DNA from: Nemertoderma westbladi
Taxonomy: Eukaryota; Xenacoelomorpha; Nemertodermatida; Nemertodermatidae
Length of the DNA: 64,000 nt
Direction of reading: 5' to 3'
Assembly (NCBI GenBank): GCA_032718475.1
Contig: JAUCBJ010003100.1
Span: 1-64,000, forward strand
How positions within the stretch are numbered: position 1 is the first letter of the stretch; the number at the start of each line of letters is the position of its first letter. A program made the position numbers and the translations under genes. This document shows, piece by piece, positions 12,084 to 23,875 of the stretch. Under the pieces are notes generated by a model. It saw only the letters and a list, made by a program, of their open reading frames with translations, searched no databases and was not told the origin of the DNA.

Positions 12084-12470
12084 CTAATATTTGATTTTTA
12101 AGGATCGGATTTCGCGGACCTTATTTTCGATAAATGGTTTGAACTCCTTGGTTGTATTGCGAATCCAACAAATTACATTTTGAGAGTCAGACCAACAAAA
12201 AAACTTAGGCGTGAGTTTGAGTGGTAGCAAAGAATCAAGAACTGTGTTTAGCAAGCGAGCTGCCAAAACTGCAGCCAATAGTTCTAGACGGGGCATTGAT
12301 GGGGGCTTAGATGAAGACTTCGATGAAGATTGTTCCTTCAAAGGTGCGACTCGAGACTTTGCAACCACTAGTGTAGATTGGGGGGTTTGATTTGGTTTCC
12401 GCAGACACAAGTAAATACATGCTGCATATGCCTTTTTAGATGCATCCCCGAATGCAAGTAACTCTCCATA
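12084..12470 (-). pseudogene. BEL/Pao RNase H-like fragment
   Basis: Includes LVVAKSRVAPLK, SMPRLELLAAVLAARL and FFCWSDSQNVICWIRN, the conserved BEL/Pao RNase H blocks with the SDS(Q)xxxxWI motif. An in-frame stop (around 12470) separates it from RT, although the sequences were originally contiguous. Confidence 0.8.
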
Positions 12471-13742
12471 CTATACTAACAATGCATTTGAATCTGGAAA
12501 GTAAATCCTTGGAATGGTAATATCATTTAATGATGCAAGGTTATAAATGAAAGATTTCCGCCTTTTGTTTAAATCTGGTGACAATGCACTGTCCCAGTTG
12601 AATCCAATAAGTTCTTGAAATAATACCTTTAACTGGGTGACAATGAGACTAAAAAATCCCATTGGATCAAAGATGCGGCCAGTTATCTTGAGTATACTAC
12701 GTTTAGTAGGTGTGAGTGTGTCAATTAACTGAAGGATATTTCTAAATGAGTATTTGAAATCATCTTGCATTGGTGACCACTCAATGCCTAATACCTTTAT
12801 GTAGCTATTGTCAGTGTTCATTTGATTGAGTGTAAACGAATGGGAGGAAAGTGAATTTGTTGGGACTTGAGGTGGCTTGTGGACGCTATCAATCGATTGT
12901 TCACACTCATGTATAATGTGTTTTGCTGGGAGAGAATTTGATTCCCAGGACCTAAGATTAAATCCACCTCTCAAGAGCATAGTCTTTGTATAATAATACA
13001 ATGATAATATTTCGTTGAATGTGTCTGCGCCTGTTTGAAAGTTGTCAACATACAAATCATTGCCTAGTACATTGATTGCAGTACTAGTAGCATCATTCAC
13101 ATGTGGTGATTTGTTTTCCTCAGATAAATGATGACTAACAGAACCAAGTAATAAGAAAGGGGATGGGTTTAATCCAAATGGAACTCTGCACCACCGATAA
13201 ACCTTGACAGTATCATTGGCTTGATCTAAAGGATTCTGCATCCATAAAAACCTTAAAGCATCACGATGTTCAGAGTTTACTGAAACCATAAGAAAAGCTT
13301 TTTCAATATCTGCCAACAGCACATACTGATACAAGCGAAAGCGAATCATAATCGAAACAATATTTGATACCAGAGAAGGGCCAGTACACAATGTGTCATT
13401 GAGTGATAAATCATGTTTTGAGTCTCTGGCACTACCATCAAATACTATTCGCAGCTTTGTTGTGTTGTGATCTTCCCTTATAACGCAATGATGAGGGATA
13501 TAATGAGTGATGCCACATGATTCACTTGGATCATTAACTTCTTCAATAAAACCGCGTTTACAGTAGTCACTCAGAACTTCACTGTAACGATGATAAAGTG
13601 TGGGGTTGCGTAAGAAACGTTTAACCAATGATTGGAGACGTCCAAGTGAAAGTGAGTAATGATTTTGAAGTGGCGCTACATTGTCTTTCCATGGCAAGTT
13701 TACTGAGTATCGCCCATTTTCAAACATGATTTTCTTGTACAA
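12471..13742 (-). pseudogene. BEL/Pao reverse transcriptase
   Basis: A 423-residue frame. The N-terminal part has a YHRYSEVL block, then HYIPHHCVI, LRIVFDGSA and ADIEKAFLMV (motif A, catalytic Asp), FGLNPSPFLL (motif B) and LYVDNFQTG (motif C). Motif C normally reads YVDD; here the second Asp is Asn, which would remove a metal ligand. The length and order fit BEL RT. It overlaps the protease frame by about 40 bp, implying an ancient frameshift in what was one polyprotein. Confidence 0.85.
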
Positions 13743-14392
13743 TCACAGGTATCATTGCTAGCAACTAAGGCTGCATTTTCTGTCGACATATTTTCGGGTT
13801 CTTCTATTGGTCCTGTTAACAACCAACCATAGACAGATTTTGTAGCAACAGGCTGATCACTTAGATGCCCTATGCGGACATTTCCAGCATCAACAAGATT
13901 GTTGTACAAATCTGCCCCAATGAGAACACCAATCTCTTTATGCGAACTGCGAAAGTCATCTGCAAGGTTAAGGTTGCGAAGATGACTGTATTGTTGTGTT
14001 TGGCACTCCTGTGGACCAAATGGAAGGCAAATAAATGGAACAGCTGTGGCCTCTACCACAATATTTGTTGTCCCTTTTATTAAATTGAACTTAACTAAAT
14101 TGCATTCAATTCTTTTCGGCATCCTTGACAAAAATGAATTAACGTGAATGAAACCCTTTCCAACTACTTCAAGATCAAGTTCGTTGCAGACTTTATTTGT
14201 AATATAACTTCGATGTGACCCTTTATCAAATAGAACACGAACATGAAGCTCCCTTTTATTCTTGGGATTGTAACATTTAAGTGTTGCTGTTTCCAATAAA
14301 ATTGAAACAGTTGTTTGAGTGGCGTGCTCTTGTTCATTGAACATATGTGATTGTCGAGTTATCGACGTTTGTGTTGTCTCACAAACTACCAT
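13700..14392 (-). pseudogene. BEL/Pao aspartic protease region
   Basis: The 230-residue frame carries VSILLETATL and VLFDKGSHRSYI, the BEL protease active-site region where D-S/T-G is usual. Here it reads DKG, an active-site substitution. Further on, IGVLIGADLYNNLV matches the conserved LIGxD block after the protease. It sits between gag knuckles and RT, as expected. Confidence 0.8.
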
Positions 14393-14428
14393 ATTGACAA
14401 CACCTTGACTAGGGTGGGCAATTGCCCT

Positions 14429-15067
14429 TTAATTTATTTGTGAGACTTGTGATTGTGGTTGAGCGCTTAATGATGCCGAATTGTGATTCAACTGAATTGC
14501 TGTGTCGGACATTCCAGTTGTCGAACTCGAATTGCTATGGACAATGGCAGAATTACTGACTGACTTGCCATTGTTTGCCGTGTAACAAATGCTTGAATGA
14601 TGCCCTTTGCGTTTGCAACTGAAGCACTGTTTATCTGCCTTGGGACAATTTGGTTTGAAATGGTTTTCGGATAAACAAATGAAACAACATTTTTCACTAG
14701 TGAGTTTTTCTCGCCTAGATTTGACATCTCTTATTGAATTGCATGATGAAGAATAATGATTGCCATTGCAAAATATGCAACTTATTTTGGGCTTTATAGC
14801 AACAAGTGCAGCAGTTGTAGGAACCATAGAAGAAACAGATGTGGATTTCCGTTGCTTGAAATTATCGTAAGTAGTGTTGCTTGCCAGTTTGTGTTGAGCA
14901 TGAATCTTCAATTCCAACTCACACAGTGTCCTAGTTTGTAATTCTGTCTGCATGTACTCTAGAAGCCGCTCAATGCCGATTGTATTGAAGTTTGGTTTCT
15001 TTCGCATTATCAACCTGAATTCTATTGGAAGTTTACTCATTACAACAGGTTTGAGACTTCATAGCTA
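14429..15067 (-). pseudogene. BEL/Pao gag C-terminal part with three zinc knuckles
   Basis: The minus-strand frame starts inside gag at the edge of the 1.46-kb repeat. It includes an ELELKIHAQHKL-type segment and three Cys/His clusters: CIFCNGNHYSSSC, CFICLSENHFKPNC and CFSCKRKGHHSSIC. Triple knuckles of this form are typical of BEL/Pao gag. The N-terminal matrix/capsid part is absent, consistent with truncation at 15068. Confidence 0.8.
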
Positions 15068-16537
15068 GGTGGGATAAATATTTCTCCATTTGACGCAACA
15101 CCGCCGCGGCCGCTATGAGGGAGGTGAATACCGCGGCCGCTCCTAAAGCCGCAGGCCATCGCTAACTATATAGGTTAACTTGGGATTCTGGGGGACTTTT
15201 CGATGAAGGAAATGACCAAATTTTTTTATTTTCTCACTAGGGGAGCGGCTCGGAATTCTAAGATATTAGCAACTTTAACATTATTAAATCTAACCCTTCG
15301 ACGGACACGGCGGACAAAAAACCGTCATTTTTTCGACAATTTTAAAATTTTTTTGAAAGGCGCTCTACAGTGGCTCGAAAAAACCCTAGGTTATTGCTTA
15401 GCCGACGCCGGGATACGATAGAAGGGATTAATTAGTGAATTCGTTTTTTTTTTCAAAAAAGATTACCACGCCTTTTTTCCGAAAATGTCCGTCAAAGTTG
15501 AAAAAACGGACAAAATGACTTTGCGGGATCCGCTATAACTCGGCTAATATTAATCGTACGGGGACGAAAGTAACGCGGTTGGAAAGGGGAAGAGTGGTAC
15601 TACCTATTTATTACTACCTATTTATTTATTACCTACTATTTATTAAAATTTCGGGTGGAAAAAGGGGCTGTAAATTTGTACGTTTTTGTCCGTCTTTTTT
15701 GGAAAACTTATTTCCGAAATGTTTAATTCGACAACGCGGGTAGGAATCCACTAATTCTTTTATGAAACTCGTAGAAGACCATTGGGGCTACGTTCCTATC
15801 GAATGGGGGTACAAAAAATATGTCGGCAATAGGGGCCAAAAAGGGCCAGAATTTGTAAAGTAGTTTTTAACGAATAATTTTTTATTTTTAACTTTAGTTG
15901 GTTAAGGTACATTCTATACAGTCAATATCCGTACGGGGAATTCAAATATGCTATCGGTTTTGCTCCAAGGATGATATTAAAAAAATGAGGGCCAAAATTA
16001 TAATTTCGCGCTTCAAACTTGCTTCGCGGGAAATCGTCTTCCTCGAAAACTACTTAACTTACGGGAGATTTGTTTACACAGACTTATAGTGCGTTAAATT
16101 ATCTATCTAACAGCGTTAATCACAGCGCCGGAGGTATTATAAAACTGGAGCGGCAGGCGATCGTGTGAAATATAATATTTATAAAAAGGGACGAAAAATT
16201 TTTTATTTTTAACAAATCGCTATTCCATTATAATTTAGCGTATTGCGCCAAAAGTACCTGTAAAAAGTATCAAATTAACTCCGCTATCTTTTATCTTAAC
16301 ATATATAATTAAAATTACGAATTTTAAGGGTCGAAAAATATCGCGTTATTTTGGCCCTTTTTTTAAATTTTTTTGGGGCCAAAAATAACCCCTTCTCAAA
16401 AGATTAAGAAAAAAATTACGGCAAAGAATATACCAATTTTATTGAATTTGGTCCACCAGAACCGAAGTTAGAGCGATTTTAGTGAAAAAATAAAAATAAT
16501 TTTTTTTGCAAAAAAATTAAGAATGGCCAGGTCAATA
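15068..16537 (+). repeat. 1.46-kb unclassified repeat, copy A
   Basis: Nearly identical to copy B at 18107-21523 once the insert in B is removed. It begins GGTGGGATAAATATTTCTCC, carries two NotI-type GCGGCCGC sites within 60 bp, and ends near GGTCAATA. A 72-codon open frame (15203-15421) is present in both copies at the same place but shows no known domain. No terminal inverted repeats or RT/transposase motifs are visible. Its left edge coincides with the truncated end of the BEL gag. Probably a non-autonomous element or a segmental duplicate. Confidence 0.8.
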
Positions 16538-16603
16538 TTGGATTTCGAACCCGCAAACTTAGGTTTCATTAACGTGATTGATAACCACTAGACTATGTGA
16601 CCA
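16535..16603 (-). repeat. tRNA-like remnant (SINE head or tRNA pseudogene)
   Basis: The minus strand has TAGTCTAGTGGTTATC, matching an internal A box, and GGGTTCGAAATCC, matching a B box, spaced as in tRNA. The termini GGTCACA and ATTGACC pair at 5 of 7 positions. The T stem pairs poorly, so a functional tRNA is unlikely. Val/Glu-type ancestry is my guess. Confidence 0.45.
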
Positions 16604-18106
16604 AGAGAATTTGAAATTTTCTAGTGACTATTTTTAAACATCAATAACTTCGGTTCTACAGGGCCGTTTAATCTGAAACTTTTTCATTGGATAGAGGATA
16701 GATTGTAGTGTGTGAAATAGGATAAAACTTGGGAAAATACTTATGTGCACTTAGTGCAAAATGCACTTAAATAGTGAACATTTTTTCGATATTTCAAACA
16801 CTGTTATTTCCAGTTCTATTCATCGTAGAATGTTATTTTTTGGATTAAAATGTAGTTTGGAATGATTTCTAACTATAATCGTAACATTTGTTTAACTTTT
16901 TATGTCTATAAAGTGATTTAAAAATGTCCATGAATATGGTCCAAAATCGCAAATCCAGATTTATTAATTTGGATTTTTGACACTTTTAGCGACTGACACT
17001 TGATCATACACCATCGTAGATCGGTAGAGGATAAACATAAGTTTGTTAAATAAGAGCCACCATTACGATCTGCTAAAGTGCATTTGTACAAATAAGTGTG
17101 CAAAAGTGCAAATTTTTTAATAAGGTCAAATTATATAGTATTGGGTTCTTTTCTTTGCAGATACTTTATTTTCATATTAATATGTTGTTTGGACCTAACT
17201 GAGCGCATTAGGGGATATGCGTACAATAACCGGCCCTTATGAGGCTTCGATTGGGTAAATCAATAAAACATAAGGTTGTATAGTATAATATTCTAAAAAC
17301 CAGTGTGATATTAAATGCACTTTAAATAATAAATAGAGATCAAATAACAATTGGACCACACAATTAAAAACTCGCACAATTTTGTACTTATTATATCGCT
17401 TCAAATTAATTCAACAGTGGATATTTGTGGGAAGGGGGAAGTTACAGTGTGCATTCGGGGGAAGTTTGGTGAACTGCATTTATGCAGTGAATCCAAACTT
17501 CCCCCTTTGATATAACATATACTTAAGACATGCTAGGGTGACGGGGAAATATTTGTTACTGTCACACTTTGCTTCCATTTATCCTATCCTTTATTATTAC
17601 CCCAGTCAGATAAGAGATAATAAATCAGTAAAAACTAAACTAAACTGTCTTTCATGCAAACAAATTTCTAACTAAAGACGGGTGAATGACCATGACCATG
17701 GAAATAATTTTAAATATAATTGTATATCAACTATTTGGGGAGGCTTCCAAGTTAAACCCGAAAACAATTATTTTGTTACATATATAGTAAATAACGTTGT
17801 ATGTTCTTCTTCCTCTCATAATAAATATTAAATGAAATATCTCAGATAGCTATGCCCTGTAACATTTCACAACCAAAATATTTAAGTGTGAAAAGTGTAG
17901 GCCTACCACACTCCGCCCAAACAACCGCAAACGCATAGCCAACAAATTTAACAAAAGGTTACATACATGTTGGGTTCATGACGACATGAGTGAAAATTGA
18001 TCGCGTAATATAAAGTAAAAAATTAAGAGACGGGCTGGCTCTCCTCCACTTTCTTACCCAATGGAAATGTTGTTGTAATAATCTAATATTGGGGCGGCTT
18101 TCTCTC
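16604..18106. other. No gene seen; contains one strong hairpin
   Basis: AT-rich sequence between copies A and B with no long frame or domain. A perfect 13-bp inverted repeat (17457-17469 with 17493-17505, GGGGGAAGTTTGG) encloses a smaller CTGCAT/ATGCAG pair, giving an extended hairpin. Confidence 0.5.
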
Positions 18107-19347
18107 GGTGGGATAAATATTTCTCCATTTGACGCAACACCGCCGCGGCCGCTATGAGGGAGGTGAATACCGCGGCCGCTCCTAAAGCCGCAGGCCATCG
18201 CTAACTATATAGGTTAACTTGGGATTCTGGGGGACTTTTCGATGAAGGAACTGACCAAATTTTTTTATTTCCTCACCAGGGGAGCGGCTCGGAATTCTAA
18301 GATATTAGCAACTCTAACATTATTAAATCTAACCCTTCGACGGACACGGCGGACAAAAATCCGTCATTTTTTCGACAATTTTAAAATTTTTTTGAAAGGC
18401 GCTCTACAGTGGCTCGAAAAAACCCTAGGTTATTGCTTAGCCGACGCCGGGATACGATAGAAGGGATTAATTAGTGAATTCGTTTTTTTTTTCAAAAAAG
18501 ATTACCACGCCTTTTTTCCGAAAATGTCCGTCAAAGTTGAAAAAACGGACAAAATGACTTTGCGGGATCCGCTATAACTCGGCTAATATTAATCGTACGG
18601 GGACGAAAGTAACGCGGTTGGAAAGGGGAAGAGTGGTACTACCTTCGTATCGAATGGGGGTAAGATAATTATTAAAATTTCGGGTGGAAAAAGGGGCTGT
18701 AAATTTGTACGTTTTTGTCCGTCTTTTTTGGAAAACTTATTTCCGAAATGTTTAATTCGACAACGCGGGTAGGAATCCACTAATTCTTTTATGAAACTCG
18801 TAGAAGACCATTGGGGCTACGTTCCTATCGAATGGGGGTACAAAAAATATGTCGGCAATAGGGGCCAAAAAGGGCCAGAATTTGTAAAGTAGTTTTTATC
18901 GAATAATTTTTTATTTTTAACTTTAGTTGGTTAAGGTACATTCTATACAGTCAATATCCATACGGGGAATTCAAATATGCTATCGGTTTTGCTCCAAGGA
19001 TGATATTAAAAAAATGAGGGCCAAAATTATAATTTCGCGCTTCAAACTTGCTTCGCGGGAAATCGTCTAGCTCGAAAACTACTTAACTTACGGGAGATTT
19101 GTTTACACAGACTTATAGTGCGTTAAATTATCTATCTAACAGCGTTAATCACAGCGCCGGAGGTATTTTAAAACTGGAGCGGCAGGCGATCGTGTGAAAT
19201 ATTATATTTATAAAAAGGGACGAAAAATTTTTTTTTTTTAACAAATCGCTATTCCATTATAATTTAGTGTATTGCGCCAAAAGTACCTGTAAAAAGTATC
19301 AAATTAACTCCGCTATCTTTTATCTTAACATATATAATTAAAATTAC

Positions 19348-21294
19348 TTAATAAGGCTTATTCCACACCTACAGTCCTTATTTTCGGAGATCACATCATC
19401 GAATCGGCCACTGGTATGCAACAGGGTGATCCTAGTGGCCCTCTTCTCTTCGCGGTGGGAAAGGAGCCTGTCACCAAACTTGTTGGTTCAGAGCTGAATA
19501 TCTGGTATCTTGATGACGGTACGGTAGGTGGTACTACAGAGAGTGTTCTTTCGGATGTCGTGGCAATAATACCAGAGCTAGCGAAGATTGGTCTAATTGT
19601 TAATGATGCAAAGTGTGAATTGATACTACTCAACCATACACCAGAAGCCGCTACTGAGACAATCCACAAGTTCAGTCAGCTCCTCCCTAATATTAGGGTC
19701 CTAAACAAGGAGGACCAGGTCCTTCTAGGAGCTCCCCTTACACGGGATGCTATTGAACCAGCTATCCAATCAAAACTCAAGTCTCTCGAGGTGATGGTTG
19801 ATCGGCTGGTACATGTTGATGCACATCAAGGCTTCACCTTACTCAAGAATTGTCTGGCAGTCCCCCGGCTACAGTACACTCTGCGCACATCACCCACATT
19901 CAACAACACTGGTGACTTGCAGGAATTTGATACAGTTGTCCAAGATGCCCTTTCTAGTATCACCAATGTTAACTTTCAGGCAAAATCCATTACCCAGGGA
20001 TCACTACCAGTCAGTCTCGGGGGACTTGGGATCCGTAAGTTGGAAGATCTGGCACTGCCTAGTTATATTTCCTCTCTTCATTCCACCGATATCCTCGTTA
20101 ACTCCGTCCTCTCTAACACATTTGGACTGGAGCCATCGTGTGATTTGGCAGGAGCCGTCAAGGCATGGAGGGAGAAGTTCTCTTCAGTTGAGGAACCCAG
20201 TGGGGCAGCCAGGAATAACCAGAAAGCCTGGGACACTATCTCTGCGACTATAACACAGAGAGACCTGTTTGCCAAAGCGGATCAGGTCGAAACAGCACGC
20301 CTGGCTGCAGCAGCGCAAGTGGAGAGTGGGCTTTGGCTTCATGCGACCCCTATTCCATCTTTAGGGTCGAATTTGGATCGGGAAGCTCTTCGAATTGGTA
20401 TAGCACAGAGAGTTGGTGCACCTATCTGCCATAAACACACCTGCAAGTGTGGCAAGGAAGTGGATATTCTTGGGCACCATGCACTGTCCTGCCGAAACAG
20501 CATGGGTAGGTTCCCACGTCATGCAGCTCTCAACGATGTGCTGAAACGTTCACTGAGCAGAGCTGGTCTACCATCTGTCCTGGAACCTACTGGGTTGGAC
20601 AGGGGAGATGGGAAACGTCCTGATGGTATGACCATCTACCCCTTCTCGAAAGGCCGGTGCCTGGTATGGGATGCTACATGTGTGGATACCTTTGCCCCAT
20701 CCCACATTATTCGCTCTGCCATTGAGCCATCCTCAGCATCAGCAGCAGTGGGGGAGCTAAAGCGCGTGAAATACCGCAATTTGGGTCAGCAGTACCATTT
20801 CGAACCCCTGGCCTTCGAGACCACAGGAGTATTCGGTCCATCCACCATCAGCGTGTTAAAAGATCTTGGCCGAAGACTCATAGCGGAGTCAGGAGACCCA
20901 CGCGAGAGCTTGTGGCTGAAGCAACGCATCGGGATAGCCATAGTGAGGGGGAATGCCCTTTGTGTTCGGGGTTCAATCAGCGCTGTGGAATAGAGTTATT
21001 CTCGCCGAGGTAAAGGGAGTAGATCAAAGAGTCGTCGAGGTAAAGGGAGTAGATCAAGGAGTCGTGGAGGAAAGGGGAAGAAGAAAGGAAAGAGAGGAAG
21101 ATCGAAGGGGTGTGGGAAGAATGGAGTGGGAAAGTCGATATCTAATCAATTCGATGTTGCAGCTGGATGGAAGAAGTTGATGAGAGGAAAATAAACAGTT
21201 GGAATGTCATTACAGTACTTTAGGTTAATATGATTGTTTATCTTGTCTGTAAATTCAAAAAATAATTGATTTATATGAATTCCATCCAATTTCT
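19348..21294 (+). mobile_element. 5'-truncated non-LTR element with restriction-like endonuclease
   Basis: Inserted into copy B. The 11-bp word ATTAAAATTAC occurs on both sides (19337-19347 and 21295-21305) but once in copy A, which serves as the empty site. The element starts inside RT, so it is 5' truncated, as is usual for target-primed insertion. There is no poly-A tail. Confidence 0.85.
19350..20993 (+). CDS. Truncated RT plus restriction-like endonuclease ORF
   Basis: The open frame begins at the truncation point with a TPTVLIFGDHII block, then MQQGDPSGPLLF (RT motif B) and IWYLDDGTVGG (motif C, YLDD catalytic pair). A thumb-like region follows with LPVSLGGLGIRK. Near residue 345 from MQQ lies the Cys/His cluster CKCGKEVDILGHHALSC, followed by RPDGMTI, LVWDATCVDTFA and ELKRVKY. 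These correspond to the C-terminal zinc motif and the PD-(D/E)xK endonuclease of the R2/NeSL/R4-type non-LTR clades. The frame is intact to its stop, so the insertion is relatively young, but motif A and the N-terminal DNA-binding part are absent and it cannot be autonomous. The clade within the endonuclease-bearing group is uncertain. Confidence 0.8.
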   Translation, partial: NKAYSTPTVLIFGDHIIESATGMQQGDPSGPLLFAVGKEPVTKLVGSELNIWYLDDGTVGGTTESVLSDVVAIIPELAKIGLIVNDAKCELILLNHTPEAATETIHKFSQLLPNIRVLNKEDQVLLGAPLTRDAIEPAIQSKLKSLEVMVDRLVHVDAHQGFTLLKNCLAVPRLQYTLRTSPTFNNTGDLQEFDTVVQDALSSITNVNFQAKSITQGSLPVSLGGLGIRKLEDLALPSYISSLHSTDILVNSVLSNTFGLEPSCDLAGAVKAWREKFSSVEEPSGAARNNQKAWDTISATITQRDLFAKADQVETARLAAAAQVESGLWLHATPIPSLGSNLDREALRIGIAQRVGAPICHKHTCKCGKEVDILGHHALSCRNSMGRFPRHAALNDVLKRSLSRAGLPSVLEPTGLDRGDGKRPDGMTIYPFSKGRCLVWDATCVDTFAPSHIIRSAIEPSSASAAVGELKRVKYRNLGQQYHFEPLAFETTGVFGPSTISVLKDLGRRLIAESGDPRESLWLKQRIGIAIVRGNALCVRGSISAVE

Positions 21295-21564
21295 ATTAAA
21301 ATTACGAATTTTAAGGGTCGAAAAATATCGCGTTATTTTGGCCCTTTTTTTTTATTTTTTTGGGGCCAAAAATAACCCCTTCTCAAAAGATTAAGAAAAA
21401 ATTACGGCAAAGAATATACCAATTTTATTGAATTTGGATCACCAGAACCGAAGTTAGAGCGATTTAAGTGAAAAAATAAAAATAATTTTTTTTGCAAAAA
21501 AATTAAGAATGGTCAGGTCAATACGGAGCCCCTAAAGGGACATGGGTTTCCCCCTTTTTTTTCT

Positions 21565-21781
21565 AAGTCCGGCCCGGAGATACTATATCAGGCCCGGAGA
21601 TACTAAGTCCAGCCCGGAGATACTATCTCAGACCCGGAGATACTAAGTCCGGCCCGGAGATACTAAGTCCGGCCCGGCGATACTATCTCAGGCCCTGAGA
21701 TACTAAGTCCGGCCCGGAGATACTATCTCAGGCCCGGAGATACTAAGTCCGGCCCGGAGATACTATCTCAGGCCCGGAGAT
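21565..21781. repeat. 20-bp tandem repeat
   Basis: About 11 copies of GGCCCGGAGATACTAAGTCC, alternating with a version ending TATCTCA. The alternation gives a 40-bp higher-order period. No coding meaning. Confidence 0.9.
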
Positions 21782-21784
21782 AAA

Positions 21785-22631
21785 ATACAGCACAGGTTCA
21801 TAGATGTTATAGCGCTGATACAGCAATCAACAGAAACAAATTGGAGCCAAACAGCTAACTGGGTTAATTCCAGATCAATGGCTGTTCTACAAGTACAGAC
21901 ATCTTGACGGGAACATGGAAATTAAGTTTCACATTTCAATTTGTGAGATATTTAATATGGAGACACAAGAGTATTGTTAGCACAGCACAATACAAAGTAA
22001 TTACACGTTCGTGGGGCCTTCGGGCAGCACGAGAGCCTATATTAGAATAAAGTATATTATACTTATCTCTATTAGATATACGAAAACTGTCTTTCCTAAA
22101 ATATATATGAGTGAAGGCGATGCTATCAGTTTGTGATAAACTAGTTGTAAAACAGAGATCCATTTCAGTTTGCCATTACACACTTTAACTGTCATTTGTA
22201 AACCTTCTAACTAGGGCTATTTAAGTTAAGTGTGACATTTTTGTTTTACAATACTCTTCTCCTTCATTAGCCACGTTGCGCTCGTCCTGTTTTGTCTTAA
22301 AATAATTACCCTAAACGGAGACTAGCGACCGTTATAACTATGCAAAGTCTCGAAACTGTGAGAGTAACTGCTGATTTATGGAAGATGGATACTCGTATCC
22401 ACTGTAAACTCGTTGCGTTCGTTCGTTTTGGACCAAACTTGAGATTCTTTCTAAACTTTTGCCGGACTACATACGTGCCAAGTTTCGTTTAATTTCATCA
22501 AGGAATAACCGAGTTAATAGCGATCAAAAATTTACGACGACGACGACAGACAACTCGTTAATGGTACCCATATGCTAAGGCTTCGCTCACTTCGTGGCTC
22601 GCCCCACATATATTCCAAGTTTCGGCTTTAA
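21785..22631. other. No gene seen
   Basis: Spacer between the 20-bp array and the first Helitron. The last 130 bp contain a GACGACGACGACAGAC tract and TTCGCTCACTTCGTGGCTCGCC, which look like the end of another repeat, but no second copy is visible in the window. Confidence 0.4.
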
Positions 22632-23126
22632 TCTAATATATATAAATATGCATTGTCTGTCTGTCTGTCTGTTTGTCATCAGCTATACAATCGAACCCAT
22701 CTCGATGAAATCTCGCTTACTATAGCTCGTTAGAAAGGTCTCGCCCTAACTCGTTGCAACGTAATACTCAGACCCGTCTGAAGTTCCCCGTCTGCCGCTA
22801 GAGGGCGATTTTCGTGATTTTCGGGCGAAATTTATTGAATTATTTCGGTTCTTCTATCGGTAATTAATGATTTAGAGGGCTAACATTTATCCCACCTGGC
22901 ATAAAATTAACATGAGTAGATTCGCCGTGTCCCATTCTCACAAAGTTTTTATTTTATTCGAGTGTTTAATATAAATATGTATGATTATTTATTGATTAAA
23001 AATCAAATAGTGTATAAATATGTCATATTCGCCAAGCACGATCGAATTGGCCTATTGCTACGGCGTCTCTAAAGGGTCAAAATATAAATGAATAAAAACC
23101 TCTATGAAACAAGAAAAATGCCTCCA

Positions 23127-23663
23127 TATTTGTTACTGCAGTAATAAATAATTGTTACTGCAGTATAAATTATTAATTACTGCAGTAATAAATAAAAATT
23201 ATTTTTTACTGCAGTATGAATTATTTGTTACTTCAGTAAAAAAAAAATTTATTTATTACTGCAGTAATAAATAATTGTTACTGCAGTAATAAATATTTGT
23301 TACTGCAGTAACAAATAATTATTGCTGCAGTAACAATTATTTATTACTGCAGTAACAATTATTTATTACTGCAGTAACAATTATTTATGACTGCAGTAAC
23401 AATTATTTAATACTGCAGTAACAATTATTTATTACTGCAGTAACAATTATTTATTACTGCAGTAACAATTATTTATTACTGCAGTAACAATTATTTATTA
23501 CTACAGTAACAATTATTTATTACTGCAGTAACAATAATTTAATACTGCAGTAACAATTATTTATTACTGCAGTAACAATTATTTATTACTGCAGTAACAA
23601 TTATTTGCTACTGCAGTAGCAAATATTTATTACTGCAGTAGCAAATATTTATTACTGCAGTAA
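23127..23663. repeat. 22-bp palindromic PstI-site array, left
   Basis: Units of ATTACTGCAGTAACAATTAT plus TT, with TTACTGCAGTAA as a palindrome in nearly every unit and A/T spacers that vary. Ends where the gypsy LTR begins. Confidence 0.9.
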
Positions 23664-23856
23664 TGTGGCAGCCCCACATAGATTATACAGTCTCAAAACT
23701 TTGTTATTACGGTTGCCTAGCAACCCTAGAGAGTAACGTATTCTGTTATTAGGCCGACGTACAGAATGGTACGACTGTACTGCAGTATGCCTTCAGCAAA
23801 GACTCGAACTTGAGTTTTGATAAGTTTTCATTTCGTGGCTAGACGCCATCACTACA
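23664..23856 (+). repeat. 5' LTR of the gypsy element
   Basis: 193 bp, TG...CA ends. It contains GGTTGCCTAGCAACC (23711-23725), a perfect match to the RFX X-box consensus. No clear TATA box. Transcription of the element should start here. Confidence 0.95.
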
Positions 23857-23875
23857 TTGGTGACCCAGCGTCTCA
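23857..23875 (+). other. Primer binding site
   Basis: TGGTGACCCAGCG begins 1 base after the LTR. The first nine bases fit the complement of the tRNA-Trp 3' end including CCA; later bases fit less well, so the tRNA identity is tentative. Confidence 0.6.

Larger units (their letters stand above)
8226..15067 (-). mobile_element. BEL/Pao LTR retrotransposon, degenerate and interrupted
   Basis: Reading right to left on the minus strand the order is gag zinc knuckles, protease, RT, RNase H, integrase zinc domain, integrase core and integrase C-terminus, which is the canonical BEL/Pao order. The integrase is split by foreign sequence between about 9650 and 11735. The gag N-terminus and 5' LTR are missing where the 1.46-kb repeat begins at 15068. 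Several frame changes and altered catalytic residues indicate a dead copy. Confidence 0.85.
18107..21523 (+). repeat. 1.46-kb unclassified repeat, copy B, interrupted
   Basis: Same start and end words as copy A. The copy is split at 19348 by a non-LTR element and resumes at 21306. Without the insert and one target duplication it is about 1459 bp, against 1470 bp for copy A; the main difference is a TTTATTACTACC-rich expansion in A near 15600-15645. The 72-codon frame at 18242-18460 is conserved with A. Confidence 0.8.

Noticed and set aside
16535-16603. Functional tRNA gene
   Set aside because: A and B boxes are present but the T stem and acceptor pair poorly; more likely a SINE head or pseudogene. 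The same holds for 46081-46151 and 51855-51928.
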